33,960 nucleotides of DNA, taken from positions 2,613,444 through 2,647,403 of the forward strand of contig NZ_CM001773.1 in assembly GCF_000314895.2 (NCBI RefSeq), read 5' to 3'. A program made the translations under genes and the position numbers. The DNA comes from Providencia sneebia DSM 19967 (GTDB lineage: Bacteria; Pseudomonadota; Gammaproteobacteria; Enterobacterales; Enterobacteriaceae). The stretch's first letter is position 1. Each line of letters starts with the position of its first letter. Shown piece after piece: positions 6,810 through 13,646 of the stretch. The notes under the pieces are model-generated. The model was not told where the DNA came from. It saw only the letters and a list, made by a program, of their open reading frames with translations, and did not search any database.

Positions 6810-7339
6810 GCTTCCTCCCCTAGAATAGATTTGCCTATTTCCTGAAGTCGGTTTTTTGATACATGACTTCCATGCGCTTTTGGCTCTACAAATGGACGCC
6901 AGATAAGAAACATTGACCCTTTGCTATTGCCTTTTTTCTCTTTACCCGTATTCGGATCAACAAAATTAATTCGGCCATCAATGACAGTTCGTATTTCATC
7001 GACGGTTTTTAGTGCTAATGAGTACCAAGATGTCGACTTATCAGCAGGTAATAGCATCACTATTGGTTGGTTCTGTTTCTTGTATTGCTCAGCGGCTTTG
7101 ATAATCCACGGTTTAATATTGCTGTAAGGGGGATTACACCAAATAGCACCATGACTTACCCAATCACTATTTAATGCATCCTGCTCTGGTGTTATGAAGT
7201 ATGAACACAGAGCATTTTGTTCATTTGCTGCAGCATCCAACCAAAAACCAAACTCAAGCGTTAAGGCTTCAAATAGCCATTGGGGTGTTTGCCAGCAATC
7301 TTTATCTTCAGGTGCGGTGTTACTGGAATGAATAGCCAT
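6806..7339 (-). CDS. dam: Phage DNA N6-adenine methyltransferase
   Basis: The 177-residue protein matches the phage Dam family: a WQTPQWLFEAL start, FWLDAAANEQNALC, then the catalytic WCNPPYSNI motif (NPPY) near residue 68 and VMLLPADKSTSWY. These enzymes transfer a methyl group from S-adenosylmethionine to adenine N6 and probably shield phage DNA from host restriction or alter its regulation. With Lar next door, this makes a small anti-restriction pair. The ATG overlaps the stop of the previous gene (TGATG). Confidence 0.88.
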   Translation of the reverse strand: MAIHSSNTAPEDKDCWQTPQWLFEALTLEFGFWLDAAANEQNALCSYFITPEQDALNSDWVSHGAIWCNPPYSNIKPWIIKAAEQYKKQNQPIVMLLPADKSTSWYSLALKTVDEIRTVIDGRINFVDPNTGKEKKGNSKGSMFLIWRPFVEPKAHGSHVSKNRLQEIGKSILGEEA

Positions 7340-7584
7340 CAGATAGCACCTCGCTGCTGGTGGTATTCTGCATAGATCCGAATAACCGCATATCGCTCTT
7401 GAACACTGAAATTGCCTTCGTAGCGCACTAGGCTGAACTTTCTACACATCACGAGGCAGTAACGAGAGTCATTCCAATCTTTACGTAATTTTCGAATAAC
7501 CCACCAGCGGCGCACTTGATGAAATGTGGCAATAAGACCAAATACATCAGTACCATAAACATCCTTCGATTCGCTATGCATCAT
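7339..7584 (-). CDS. Hypothetical protein (81 aa) behind the replication gene
   Basis: ATG at 7584 overlaps the stop of the replication gene (ATGA) and has AGAGGT upstream. The product is basic and aromatic (FHQVRRWWVIRKLRKDW, RYCLVMCRKFSLVRYEG). No family is recognised. In this position lambdoid phages carry replication partners (P or DnaC-like loaders), but this protein is too short for those. Translational coupling to the replication gene is likely. Confidence 0.6.
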   Translation of the reverse strand: MMHSESKDVYGTDVFGLIATFHQVRRWWVIRKLRKDWNDSRYCLVMCRKFSLVRYEGNFSVQERYAVIRIYAEYHQQRGAI

Positions 7585-8678
7585 GCCGACACCTCTTTCG
7601 CTGCTTGCTCTGCTGCTTTTTGCCAGATTGAGATCCACGTTTTGCGCCCCATAAACTCATTCATTCTGCGTATTCCAGCATTGCCAGCTAATTTTGCCGC
7701 AATCTCTTCAGTACGATTTTGCGGCTTAGAGTGTGAACAAATAATTCGGGTAAATGCTGATTCACGCTCAACAGGATCAACCTTGACGCCTTGATTTGCT
7801 GGCTCTTGGCTCTTGACGGTTAAATCATCAAATTTTTCACGTAGCTTGCGAGGGCTTAAAATATTTTTGTACCAGAATGAATCTTGGTTAGCCCAGCGGA
7901 ACAAGTGCCAGATTTGTTCGTGAGTGCGACCGTCAATATCTCGCATTAAACGAATATCGTTAGCCCAGTCAGCGTAGTTAGGCTCTTTAGCGGTCGGGTT
8001 AATGATCTTAATTTTCTCAAACATGTGTTTTGCACAGTCCAAATCTCGTTGAGTACCCCATAGTTGACCGTTAGGACTGTGAATAACGGCTTCTGGATTA
8101 ATTTTTATAGAACCACCAGCCGACCCGTTGCGGGATTCGCCAGAATTCTGCAACGAAGAGGATTTATTCTCTGTAGTAATCTCTGAAGTATTCTCTGTTG
8201 TACTCTCTGTAAGATCAGGGCAATTTGACCCGTTCGATGAGGTCACTTTTGCCCTATTCGAGCGGTTCATTTTGCGCTGTTCGATTGGGTCAATTTGACC
8301 TATTCGAGAAGCTTCGGCTGACCCGTTCGATGAGTTCAATTTGACCTCATCGGCAAGTAACGCATGTTCATAATTTATTGAGTAATAATTTGTGCGGTCA
8401 TGAGTGCGTTTATTGATTTGCTCAATGTTTAACACGCCCAATTTTTTTAAATTGTTAAAGCCACGCTTAATTGTCGACTCAGATAAATACGGGAACTGCT
8501 CACGCCATTCTTCAATAGTGTTATAAACCCAGCGACGACCATTGTGATCTACACCTGATGTTGTTTCAGACAACCAGTATTGAACCTGCTGAAGCAACAA
8601 TGCCTCATTTAAACCCAAGCGTACTGCAAGTTCAGGTATCACTATTTGCGGGCGAGTTTTTAGTATTAATAAGCTCAT
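7581..8678 (-). CDS. Replication initiation protein, lambda O-like, containing the origin
   Basis: The 365-residue protein has an N-terminal winged-helix DNA-binding region (about residues 1-105: LAVRLGLNEALLLQQVQYWL, then FPYLSESTIKRGFNNLKKLG). A low-complexity linker follows, rich in Ser, Asn, Thr and Glu (about 115-185). The C-terminal domain has YADWANDIRLMRDIDGRTHE and FWYKNILSPRKLREKFDDL, as in phage O-type initiators. By analogy with lambda O it would bind iterons and recruit the helicase loader. The linker DNA itself holds five iterons of 23-24 bp spacing and a 12-bp repeat array, so the origin probably lies inside the gene. No DnaB or loader gene is visible downstream, so the host supplies the helicase. 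Confidence 0.8.
   Translation of the reverse strand: MSLLILKTRPQIVIPELAVRLGLNEALLLQQVQYWLSETTSGVDHNGRRWVYNTIEEWREQFPYLSESTIKRGFNNLKKLGVLNIEQINKRTHDRTNYYSINYEHALLADEVKLNSSNGSAEASRIGQIDPIEQRKMNRSNRAKVTSSNGSNCPDLTESTTENTSEITTENKSSSLQNSGESRNGSAGGSIKINPEAVIHSPNGQLWGTQRDLDCAKHMFEKIKIINPTAKEPNYADWANDIRLMRDIDGRTHEQIWHLFRWANQDSFWYKNILSPRKLREKFDDLTVKSQEPANQGVKVDPVERESAFTRIICSHSKPQNRTEEIAAKLAGNAGIRRMNEFMGRKTWISIWQKAAEQAAKEVSA
8168..8215. repeat. Four tandem 12-bp repeats in the replication gene linker
   Basis: TCTCTG recurs at exactly 12-bp intervals (8168, 8180, 8192, 8204), each followed by a partly conserved GTA-containing half. In the coding frame this gives a Thr/Glu/Ser-rich repeat (TEST, TENT, EITT). 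It lies next to the iteron array and may be part of the origin or merely a coding repeat. Confidence 0.7.
8221..8354. other. Candidate phage origin: five iterons plus one degenerate copy
   Basis: TTCGA recurs at 8233, 8257, 8280, 8303 and 8326, in units resembling CAATTTGACCCGTTCGATGA. The spacing is 24, 23, 23 and 23 bp. A sixth, degenerate unit lies near 8336-8354. The array is within the initiator gene, as with lambda ori inside O. Confidence 0.75.
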
Positions 8679-8857
8679 TCAATCACCCTTGTATATTGTT
8701 CTTTGAATTTAAGCAGTGGCTCGAAGAGTTCATGTTCATAGTCGTCGCGCAAGAATATGACCCACTGCTTTTGTTTGTCATAACGAATGACACGAACGCG
8801 GCGCCCCCGCTTATCCAAATAAATGCGATCAAGGTTATTAGCACTTTCATTGCTCAC
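8675..8857 (-). CDS. DUF4222 protein
   Basis: The product is about 60 residues and reads IYLDKRGRRVRVIRYDKQKQ, WVIFLRDDYEHEL and PLLKFKEQYTRV. This is the compact pattern of DUF4222 proteins common in enteric lambdoid phages. I chose GTG at 8857 because AGAGAGGT precedes it and no in-frame ATG is nearby. The stop overlaps the replication gene start (ATGA). The role is unknown; the family is usually found just ahead of replication genes. Confidence 0.72.
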   Translation of the reverse strand: MSNESANNLDRIYLDKRGRRVRVIRYDKQKQWVIFLRDDYEHELFEPLLKFKEQYTRVIE

Positions 8858-9038
8858 TGACCTCTCTCCCGCTAGTCGCGTTAAAGTCATCTAACAACCA
8901 CTGAAGAAATTGGTAGTTAATTTCTTCATAGCCTTCTGGTAACTTAAGCTCATACATCAAACGACAAGTGTTATCGCTTTCCTTGAAAAAAATAGCTTTC
9001 ACTTGCGGACGACTATGTAAATTCGTTACACTACTCAT
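8847..9038 (-). CDS. Hypothetical early phage protein (63 aa)
   Basis: ATG at 9038 follows GTGGAGTT with good spacing. The product begins MSSVTNLHSRPQVKAIFFKE and ends with a helical acidic stretch (EINYQFLQWLLDDFNATSG). It overlaps the next gene by 11 bases. I recognise no family; its place between cII and the replication gene is where lambdoid phages keep small accessory genes. Confidence 0.6.
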   Translation of the reverse strand: MSSVTNLHSRPQVKAIFFKESDNTCRLMYELKLPEGYEEINYQFLQWLLDDFNATSGREVSEQ

Positions 9039-9116
9039 GCTAATTAACTCCACAAATGTTGTTAGCACTCGACGCCTCGGACCGCATATCTGGGGCGTCA
9101 CCCTTTCTTGTGATAA

Positions 9117-9578
9117 TCATTGTTGTTTAATTCCATAGACCGTTTTAAGTGACTCAATAAACCCTGCGGCATAACCGAATACTTTTGCAGATTTGCGGTC
9201 TATTGCCCTGATCTCATCGTCAGTCAACTCACCATCCGCAATACTTTCTTGGATAAGAACAGATAAAGCCCCTTGCATAGCGCCTAACTTCATTCGAATA
9301 TCAAATAATTCGACCTGATCTAAATTTTCAGGCTCAATTTTGGTTGCTGGGGTGATGCCATGACGCTCCATGTGATACTCCACCAGCAGAGTCGTTTTTG
9401 ATAAATCTTCCATAGCTTCTAATTCATCATGTTCGAAGAATCGACAGCCGTTCTTTTCGTACAACTTGTTGTTGAAGGTAGTTTCAGAAATACCCAGCGC
9501 ACCCGCCATTGCCGAACGACCACCGGGGAATGCTTTACACATTTCTTTCACAACTTCTTTTGGTGTTTGTTTGCACAT
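9117..9578 (-). CDS. cII: CII-like regulator (YmfL family)
   Basis: The 153-residue protein starts MCKQTPKEVVKEMCKAFPGG, has a helix-turn-helix (MAGALGISETTFNNKLYEKN) and a long helical C-terminal half (FDIRMKLGAMQGALSVLI). This is the layout of the YmfL/CII-type regulators that follow Cro in many enteric prophages. It is likely to activate the establishment promoter of cI. It lies immediately downstream of cro with a 50-base gap. The name cII is by position and family resemblance, not by close similarity to lambda CII. Confidence 0.75.
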   Translation of the reverse strand: MCKQTPKEVVKEMCKAFPGGRSAMAGALGISETTFNNKLYEKNGCRFFEHDELEAMEDLSKTTLLVEYHMERHGITPATKIEPENLDQVELFDIRMKLGAMQGALSVLIQESIADGELTDDEIRAIDRKSAKVFGYAAGFIESLKTVYGIKQQ

Positions 9579-9628
9579 ATCTACAATTCCGTTGTTGTTC
9601 TTGTAGTTAACTCAATTGGCTAGTTTTG

Positions 9629-9850
9629 TTATTGTTTGCTTGTTCCTATTAACTCATATAGATCTGGACGTATTTCATGTGGTGAAACTGCATTATTTGT
9701 AGCTTTCACAATAGGCATAACTAATCTTGCATCTACACCACCGCCATGAAGCCAGCGCCAAACTGTTGGCTGACTCACGCCACATAAGTCAGCTAATTTT
9801 TTTTGCCCCCCGGCAATATCAATTGCTTTTTGAATTGCTTTGTTTTTCAT
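9629..9850 (-). CDS. cro: Cro repressor, YdaS-type helix-turn-helix
   Basis: The 73-residue protein reads MKNKAIQKAIDIAGGQKKLA, then DLCGVSQPTVWRWLHGGGVD, a clear helix-turn-helix (residues 17-36) of the YdaS/Cro family. It would repress cI transcription and early promoters on entry into lytic growth. It is the first gene from pR, with a leader of about 25 bases. An A8 run inside (GGC GGG GGG CAA AAA AAA) is in frame, which shows that longer A runs are present and intact in this sequence. Confidence 0.88.
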   Translation of the reverse strand: MKNKAIQKAIDIAGGQKKLADLCGVSQPTVWRWLHGGGVDARLVMPIVKATNNAVSPHEIRPDLYELIGTSKQ

Positions 9851-9866
9851 TTTTTAACCCCTTAAG

Positions 9867-9922
9867 TATTATTGTGAGGCAATAATAGCAATGAGTATTA
9901 ATTTATACAATAGCAATGAGGA
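9867..9922 (-). promoter_or_regulatory. pR promoter and right operator region
   Basis: On the minus strand TTGTAT (9910-9905) and TATTAT (9887-9882) are 17 bp apart, a good promoter for cro. The repeat ATAGCAATGAG(T/G)A occurs at 9885-9897 and 9910-9922, the first lying between the -35 and -10. A 21-bp palindrome, TATTATTG-TGAGG-CAATAATA (9867-9887), overlaps the -10. These are the likely CI and Cro operators. Confidence 0.75.
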
Positions 9923-9923
9923 T

Positions 9924-9950
9924 TTGATTTTTAATACGCATAACTATAAA
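9924..9950 (+). promoter_or_regulatory. Possible pRM for cI
   Basis: TTGATT (9924-9929) and TATAAA (9945-9950) are 15 bp apart, a weak spacing. Transcription would begin at about 9957, so the cI message would be nearly leaderless, as known for lambda cI from pRM. Confidence 0.4.
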
Positions 9951-9959
9951 TTCGCATTC

Positions 9960-10553
9960 ATGAAAACGACACTGTCAGAACGCCTTCAAGAGGCTATGAA
10001 ATACAGAGACAATATGACGCAAGCTGCTTTGGCTGAAGCGTCCGGCGTTGCTCAACCTACGATCTGGCGCTTAGCGAACGGGAAGGCCAAAGGCTCCGTC
10101 AAATTAGTTGATATAGCTAACGCACTAGGTGTGAATGTAGATTGGTTAGCAAATGGCACTGGTGAAATGGAAGGCTCCAGTGGCGAACAAAAATTCAGAC
10201 TAGATAAATCTCTTAATATATCCGTTTGGAATGAATCTGGTGAAACTGATGATTACGTTATATCGCCGATGGGCAAGTCTTTACCTTCTTATCGAGCATA
10301 TATACTAAATCGCAATACTGGATGCGCAGAGGCGCCGAACGGAAGTATCGCTATAGTAGATACGAATATAACGCCGGGAACTGGAGATCTGGTGATAGCA
10401 CAAGTAAACAACTCTATATCTGTGTATAGGTTTTTAGATGGTGGTAGTCATGGATTCCTGTCTGTTGATGATAATAGAGTTCCATTAATTGATTTATCTT
10501 CATCCATATTTATTGGTGTTGTCGTTTTTCTGGTTCGAGACTTTAGGAGGTAG
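9960..10553 (+). CDS. cI: Prophage repressor CI, S24 fold lacking catalytic residues
   Basis: From ATG 9960 the protein has 197 residues. The N-terminal helix-turn-helix (MKTTLSERLQEAMKY, then TQAALAEASGVAQPTIWRLA) is typical; the upstream ATG at 9891 would add 23 unlikely residues. The C-terminal half is an S24/LexA-like domain (GSIAIVDTNITPGTGDLVIA, SVYRFL). In active members a VxGxSMxP motif supplies Ser-Met and VKRL supplies Lys. Here the aligned positions are Thr120-Gly121 and Tyr156, so self-cleavage looks impossible. There is no ribosome site before 9960, which fits leaderless translation. The operators on both sides mark it as the lysogeny repressor. Its inactivation probably relies on the two antirepressors. 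Confidence 0.85.
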   Translation: MKTTLSERLQEAMKYRDNMTQAALAEASGVAQPTIWRLANGKAKGSVKLVDIANALGVNVDWLANGTGEMEGSSGEQKFRLDKSLNISVWNESGETDDYVISPMGKSLPSYRAYILNRNTGCAEAPNGSIAIVDTNITPGTGDLVIAQVNNSISVYRFLDGGSHGFLSVDDNRVPLIDLSSSIFIGVVVFLVRDFRR

Positions 10554-10835
10554 CTTGCTTTTTCTTTTCTGCTAACAAGCACTTCCTTATATTTTCCCGC
10601 TTCACTTCTTACCAAAACTATCACCATCGTTTCATTCCTCTCGAATATAACATTATAGATCTTGGTTTACCTGTTTATCTATACAGTAATTTATTTTATA
10701 CTTTATATCCTGACGTGAAATTTGCAAGAATTATTCAATACAAAATTTAATACTATTAAGTATTACCTTTAATGAAATGAAAAATAAATCCTTTTATATC
10801 AATTAACTGCGTTTAATTTCGAAAATCATTAAATA
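10554..10835. other. AT-rich intergenic stretch after cI
   Basis: This stretch of about 280 bases carries no gene I can support. A minus-strand frame of about 60 codons starts near 10624 after AGAGGAAT and runs antisense into the end of cI; its composition is not convincing. The rest is very AT-rich, as upstream promoter DNA often is. Confidence 0.4.
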
Positions 10836-10870
10836 TACTAATTGCTATATTTAATACTCATTGCTATATT
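10836..10870 (+). promoter_or_regulatory. pL promoter and left operators
   Basis: TTGCTA (10842-10847) and TATATT (10865-10870) are 17 bp apart. TACTAATTGCTAT (10836-10848) and TACTCATTGCTAT (10855-10867) are the same repeat as at pR in the opposite orientation relative to cI. The stretch AATACTCATTGCTAT lies between -35 and -10 in both promoters, so one repressor can shut both. Confidence 0.75.
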
Positions 10871-10904
10871 TAACTTATCGATAAGATGAGAGATAAGGTA
10901 ATTT

Positions 10905-11135
10905 ATGCAACGCAATCCAAACGAACCCATCGTCACTTTTAGTGTTCCAATGTCGCAAGATGATGTGCGCGAGTGGGTTCTTCAAAAGGCCGCTGAATTC
11001 AATAAACTAAATGAACTTCGCGCTAGTCAAGACCGTCTTGAGCAAGAAAAGGCGGAACTGCAGCGCAAAATTGAAAGTCTCGATGATGAAATTTTCGATC
11101 AGCAAGAACGCTGCAAAGTCACTATTAGTGCTTAA
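10905..11135 (+). CDS. Coiled-coil protein, first gene of the pL operon
   Basis: The 76-residue protein starts MQRNPNEPIVTFSVPMSQDD. From about residue 30 it is a strongly predicted coiled coil (LRASQDRLEQEKAELQRKIE) with a CKVTISA end. AAGG lies at suitable spacing before the ATG. It occupies the place of lambda N but is not arginine-rich, so I do not call it an antiterminator. No family is recognised. Confidence 0.65.
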   Translation: MQRNPNEPIVTFSVPMSQDDVREWVLQKAAEFNKLNELRASQDRLEQEKAELQRKIESLDDEIFDQQERCKVTISA

Positions 11136-11238
11136 TTGATTTAATTTTGTTGTATGGGTACAGCAAAACCACAGCCGCCTGATGTGGATAAGTTAGTTCA
11201 GGCAACCTTTTAATATTGTGGAGTTATGGAGAGGGAAT

Positions 11239-11418
11239 ATGCTTATTTTAACTCGTCGGGTTGGTGAAGTTCTGAATATTGGTGATGATATTACCGTTAC
11301 TGTCTTAGGGGTTAAAGGTAATCAGGTGCGGATGGGGATTGATGCACCAAAAGAAGTTGAAGTTCACCGAGAAGAAATTTATTTAAGAATACAGGCTGAA
11401 AAAAAACGAAGCCATTAA
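11239..11418 (+). CDS. csrA: CsrA-family RNA-binding regulator carried by the phage
   Basis: The 59-residue protein reads [20 protein letters not shown], then [20 protein letters not shown] and [14 protein letters not shown], which is CsrA along its whole length. Leu4, Arg6 and the Arg of VHREEIY (Arg44), the known RNA-contact residues, are kept. CsrA dimers bind GGA in hairpin loops, often over ribosome sites, to block or stabilise messages. I start at ATG 11239, after GGAGAGGGAA; an upstream in-frame start would add seven unlikely residues. The leader has three GGA-type triplets, so autoregulation is possible. A strong terminator follows. Host metabolism and motility or the phage's own operon could be targets. 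Confidence 0.92.
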   Translation: MLILTRRVGEVLNIGDDITVTVLGVKGNQVRMGIDAPKEVEVHREEIYLRIQAEKKRSH

Positions 11419-11439
11419 TTAATTGCCATTGCTCGCTTT

Positions 11440-11463
11440 GGCGGTGCTGCACCGCCCTTTTTT
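11440..11463 (+). terminator. Terminator after csrA
   Basis: GGCGGTG (11440-11446) pairs with CACCGCC (11450-11456) across a tight loop and is followed by C and T6. It is GC-rich and strong, so genes beyond it need read-through or another promoter. Confidence 0.85.
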
Positions 11464-11473
11464 ACAACATAGA

Positions 11474-11537
11474 TAAGGCCACTGATGTTTAATCAGTTCA
11501 CACGGGTGAGTTTATTTTTTATTTGTCAGTGGTCTTA
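11474..11537 (+). promoter_or_regulatory. Switch-like hairpins in the rdgC leader
   Basis: TAAGGCCACTGA (11474-11485) pairs over 12 bp with TCAGTGGTCTTA (11526-11537), which is followed by a T-rich tail. ACTGA (11481-11485) can instead pair with TCAGT (11493-11497). The two foldings are mutually exclusive, as in attenuators. Confidence 0.5.
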
Positions 11538-11575
11538 TTTATTTTGTGGAGTTAATTATATTTGAGGATCTATAA

Positions 11576-12478
11576 ATGAAACGATTCCCTATCACTAACG
11601 CCGTGGTATTTAAGGCTGAATTACCCAGCGCTGAAATTTTAGAGCAGCATTTAAAAGAATTACCCTTTGTTGATATTTTAGAATCACATTCTATTAGTTA
11701 TGGGTTTGTTCCAAATAAAATCACAGGGGAATTAATTACACCCATCGAAGGTGGTTATATTATTAATTTTCGTATTGATGAAAAAATACTGCCAAAGGCC
11801 GCTATTGCGTTTGAGGTTAATAAACGCATTGAGCAACTTAAAGAACAAGGTGTTTCTGATGTTTTAGAAGTTGAAGTAAAGCGCATGGTTGGTGAAGAGT
11901 TATTAAAAGTGGCTCTTACCAAGAGTAAAGTCATTACAGCACTTTATCATGTTGAAAAAGGTTTTTTATTTGTGTCTTCAACAAGAAAACCAGAGCATCA
12001 AACATTGCTTGGTAGTTTAGTCAAGGTTTGTGGTACCGTTAAAACTGAAACATTCCATATTGATGATGCTAAGAAAGGTATTACTACACGCCTATTAAAT
12101 CATATTGATAATTTACCACCTGAAGATTGCTTTGGAATTGATATTTATCCGGGCAATTTTCTATTATTACAACGTAAGTTTGATAAAAAACTTGAAACTG
12201 TTAAATATGATGCTGAGTTAAATTTAATAAGAGAGCAAGTGAGAGACTCTATTGAGAATAATTTCAAAGTTAATTTAATAGAATTAAGCACATTTGATAT
12301 TATATTTAAACTAACTAGTGAATTTGATTTCAAAAATATAAAGCCATTAGAAAAAATAGAGTGTGATGGTGATAGAGCTTTCCAATATAGACACACCAAT
12401 GCTGTATTTATGTTTCACATGGTTAGAATAATAGAGCTATTAATTGAATTATTAAAATATAAAGAAAAATCAAAATAA
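11576..12478 (+). CDS. rdgC: RdgC-like recombination-associated protein
   Basis: The 300-residue protein aligns with RdgC over its length. It has an N-terminal FKAELPSAEILEQHLKELPF, the conserved EKILPKAAIAFEVNKRI, the central SKVITALYHVEKGFLFVSST, and the C-terminal FMFHMVRIIELLIELL helix. RdgC forms a ring-shaped dimer around DNA and limits RecA filament loading. In a phage it could favour phage recombination or damp the SOS response. The ATG follows GAGGATCT. It is the first gene beyond the csrA terminator and has a structured leader. Length matches E. coli RdgC (303). Confidence 0.85.
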   Translation: MKRFPITNAVVFKAELPSAEILEQHLKELPFVDILESHSISYGFVPNKITGELITPIEGGYIINFRIDEKILPKAAIAFEVNKRIEQLKEQGVSDVLEVEVKRMVGEELLKVALTKSKVITALYHVEKGFLFVSSTRKPEHQTLLGSLVKVCGTVKTETFHIDDAKKGITTRLLNHIDNLPPEDCFGIDIYPGNFLLLQRKFDKKLETVKYDAELNLIREQVRDSIENNFKVNLIELSTFDIIFKLTSEFDFKNIKPLEKIECDGDRAFQYRHTNAVFMFHMVRIIELLIELLKYKEKSK

Positions 12479-12560
12479 CCATTTAGCCAACACCAAGGAA
12501 TTAATTCTCTTTATTAAGAGGCGGAATCTTATTATCTAAATTTTGAGTGGAGTATTAATT

Positions 12561-13238
12561 ATGTCTAATTATGATGGCGCAAAACGACATTTTCAAAGTG
12601 AAACTAAAAACCATGAAATGATTATTATTAACGAAGATGGCGTATACCGACATGTTAGATTTAAACAACCCAAAACAAGCGTTTATTATTTTGACTTAGT
12701 TACATACCCCGGTTATTTGGTTTTCTCTGGTGATATGGGTACGTGGGTATTTAGCCGATTGCATGATATGTTTGATTTTTTCAGAGGTGACCATATCAAT
12801 GCTGGTTATTGGGCAGAGAAACTACAACATGGCGCAGGCGGTGGCAGAGATATAGCTAGAGAATATTCACAGGAAGAAACTGAAAAGTGCCTTAAAGGGC
12901 TTTTTAATGATTGGGTTAAAGAAAATGAATTGACATCTAGTGATGATTCAACACCAGAGAAAATTAAACAATATCAACTCGAATACGAACACCACAAAAG
13001 CGAATTAAACGATCTACTTAGAAACAGTGATGAAGAGTGGTCAATGATTGAGGCAATACAGAATATTTCAACCGGTGGTTTTGGCTATTCCCCTTTTGAA
13101 GAAACTTGGGATTTGATATGCAAAGACTATTCTCATCATTATTTGTGGGCTTGCTTTGCTATTCAATGGGGAATTAATAAATATAAAAATAATAAAGTAG
13201 CAATTAAAGCTATTGACACCCTTTTATCATTTAAATAA
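12561..13238 (+). CDS. Conserved hypothetical phage protein (225 aa)
   Basis: I start at ATG 12561 (GTGGAG about ten bases upstream) because the longer start adds residues with no ribosome site. The N-terminal third has VYYFDLVTYPGYLVFSGDMG followed by TWVFSRLHDMFDFFR, a pattern I have seen in many enteric prophage early regions. The middle is acidic and helical, and the end has HHYLWACFAIQWGINKYKNN. Soluble, no membrane segment. The function is unknown. Confidence 0.7.
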   Translation: MSNYDGAKRHFQSETKNHEMIIINEDGVYRHVRFKQPKTSVYYFDLVTYPGYLVFSGDMGTWVFSRLHDMFDFFRGDHINAGYWAEKLQHGAGGGRDIAREYSQEETEKCLKGLFNDWVKENELTSSDDSTPEKIKQYQLEYEHHKSELNDLLRNSDEEWSMIEAIQNISTGGFGYSPFEETWDLICKDYSHHYLWACFAIQWGINKYKNNKVAIKAIDTLLSFK

Positions 13239-13277
13239 TAAAGCGTGGCTATTACTACGGATTAAAGAACCGTCACT

Positions 13278-13301
13278 AACTCACAAGGATGCAAACAGGA
13301 G
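13278..13301 (+). promoter_or_regulatory. Candidate CsrA-binding site before the MazG-like gene
   Basis: ACAAGGATG matches the ACARGGAUG core of the CsrA SELEX consensus, and a second GGA in CAGGAG forms the Shine-Dalgarno 10 bases later. The arrangement resembles known CsrA-repressed leaders. Confidence 0.5.
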
Positions 13302-13307
13302 ATAGAT

Positions 13308-13643
13308 ATGAGCATCAAGCAACTACAGCAACAAATTCATCAGCAAAATAAAGATGCTGGATGGTGGGATAACCCACGCGAGAAAGGAACTTTACTCTGC
13401 CTGATTCATTCAGAAATCAGCGAGGCAATGGAGGGTGAGCGCAAGGACTTAATGGACGACCACTTGCCACATCGAAAAATGGCAGAAGTTGAACTTGCTG
13501 ATGCTGTTATTCGTATTTTGGATTATGCACACGCCTTCGGCTATGACATTGAAAGCGCCATTACTGAAAAACTCGAATACAACAAGCATCGAGCAGACCA
13601 TCAACGTGAAAACCGCGCAAAGGAAGGCGGTAAGCAATTCTAA
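13308..13643 (+). CDS. MazG-like nucleotide pyrophosphohydrolase
   Basis: The 111-residue protein has IHSEISEAMEGERKDLMDD and AEVELADAVIRILDYA. These are the acidic metal-binding helices (ExxEA then ExxD) of the MazG/dUTPase-like all-alpha NTP pyrophosphatases. Phage members probably cleave dNTPs or ppGpp-like nucleotides to tune pools or starvation signals during infection; the substrate here is unknown. GGAGAT precedes the ATG. It stands alone as a single-domain form, as usual for phages. Confidence 0.82.
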   Translation: MSIKQLQQQIHQQNKDAGWWDNPREKGTLLCLIHSEISEAMEGERKDLMDDHLPHRKMAEVELADAVIRILDYAHAFGYDIESAITEKLEYNKHRADHQRENRAKEGGKQF

Positions 13644-13646
13644 TTT

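Noticed and set aside
10450..10624. Minus-strand frame of about 60 codons starting near 10624 with AGAGGAAT upstream
   Set aside because: It runs antisense into the end of cI, has low-complexity composition (Lys/Ser/Thr) and no recognisable motif; likely chance.
11153..11215. A 19-codon plus-strand frame between the coiled-coil gene and csrA
   Set aside because: No ribosome site and too short to support.
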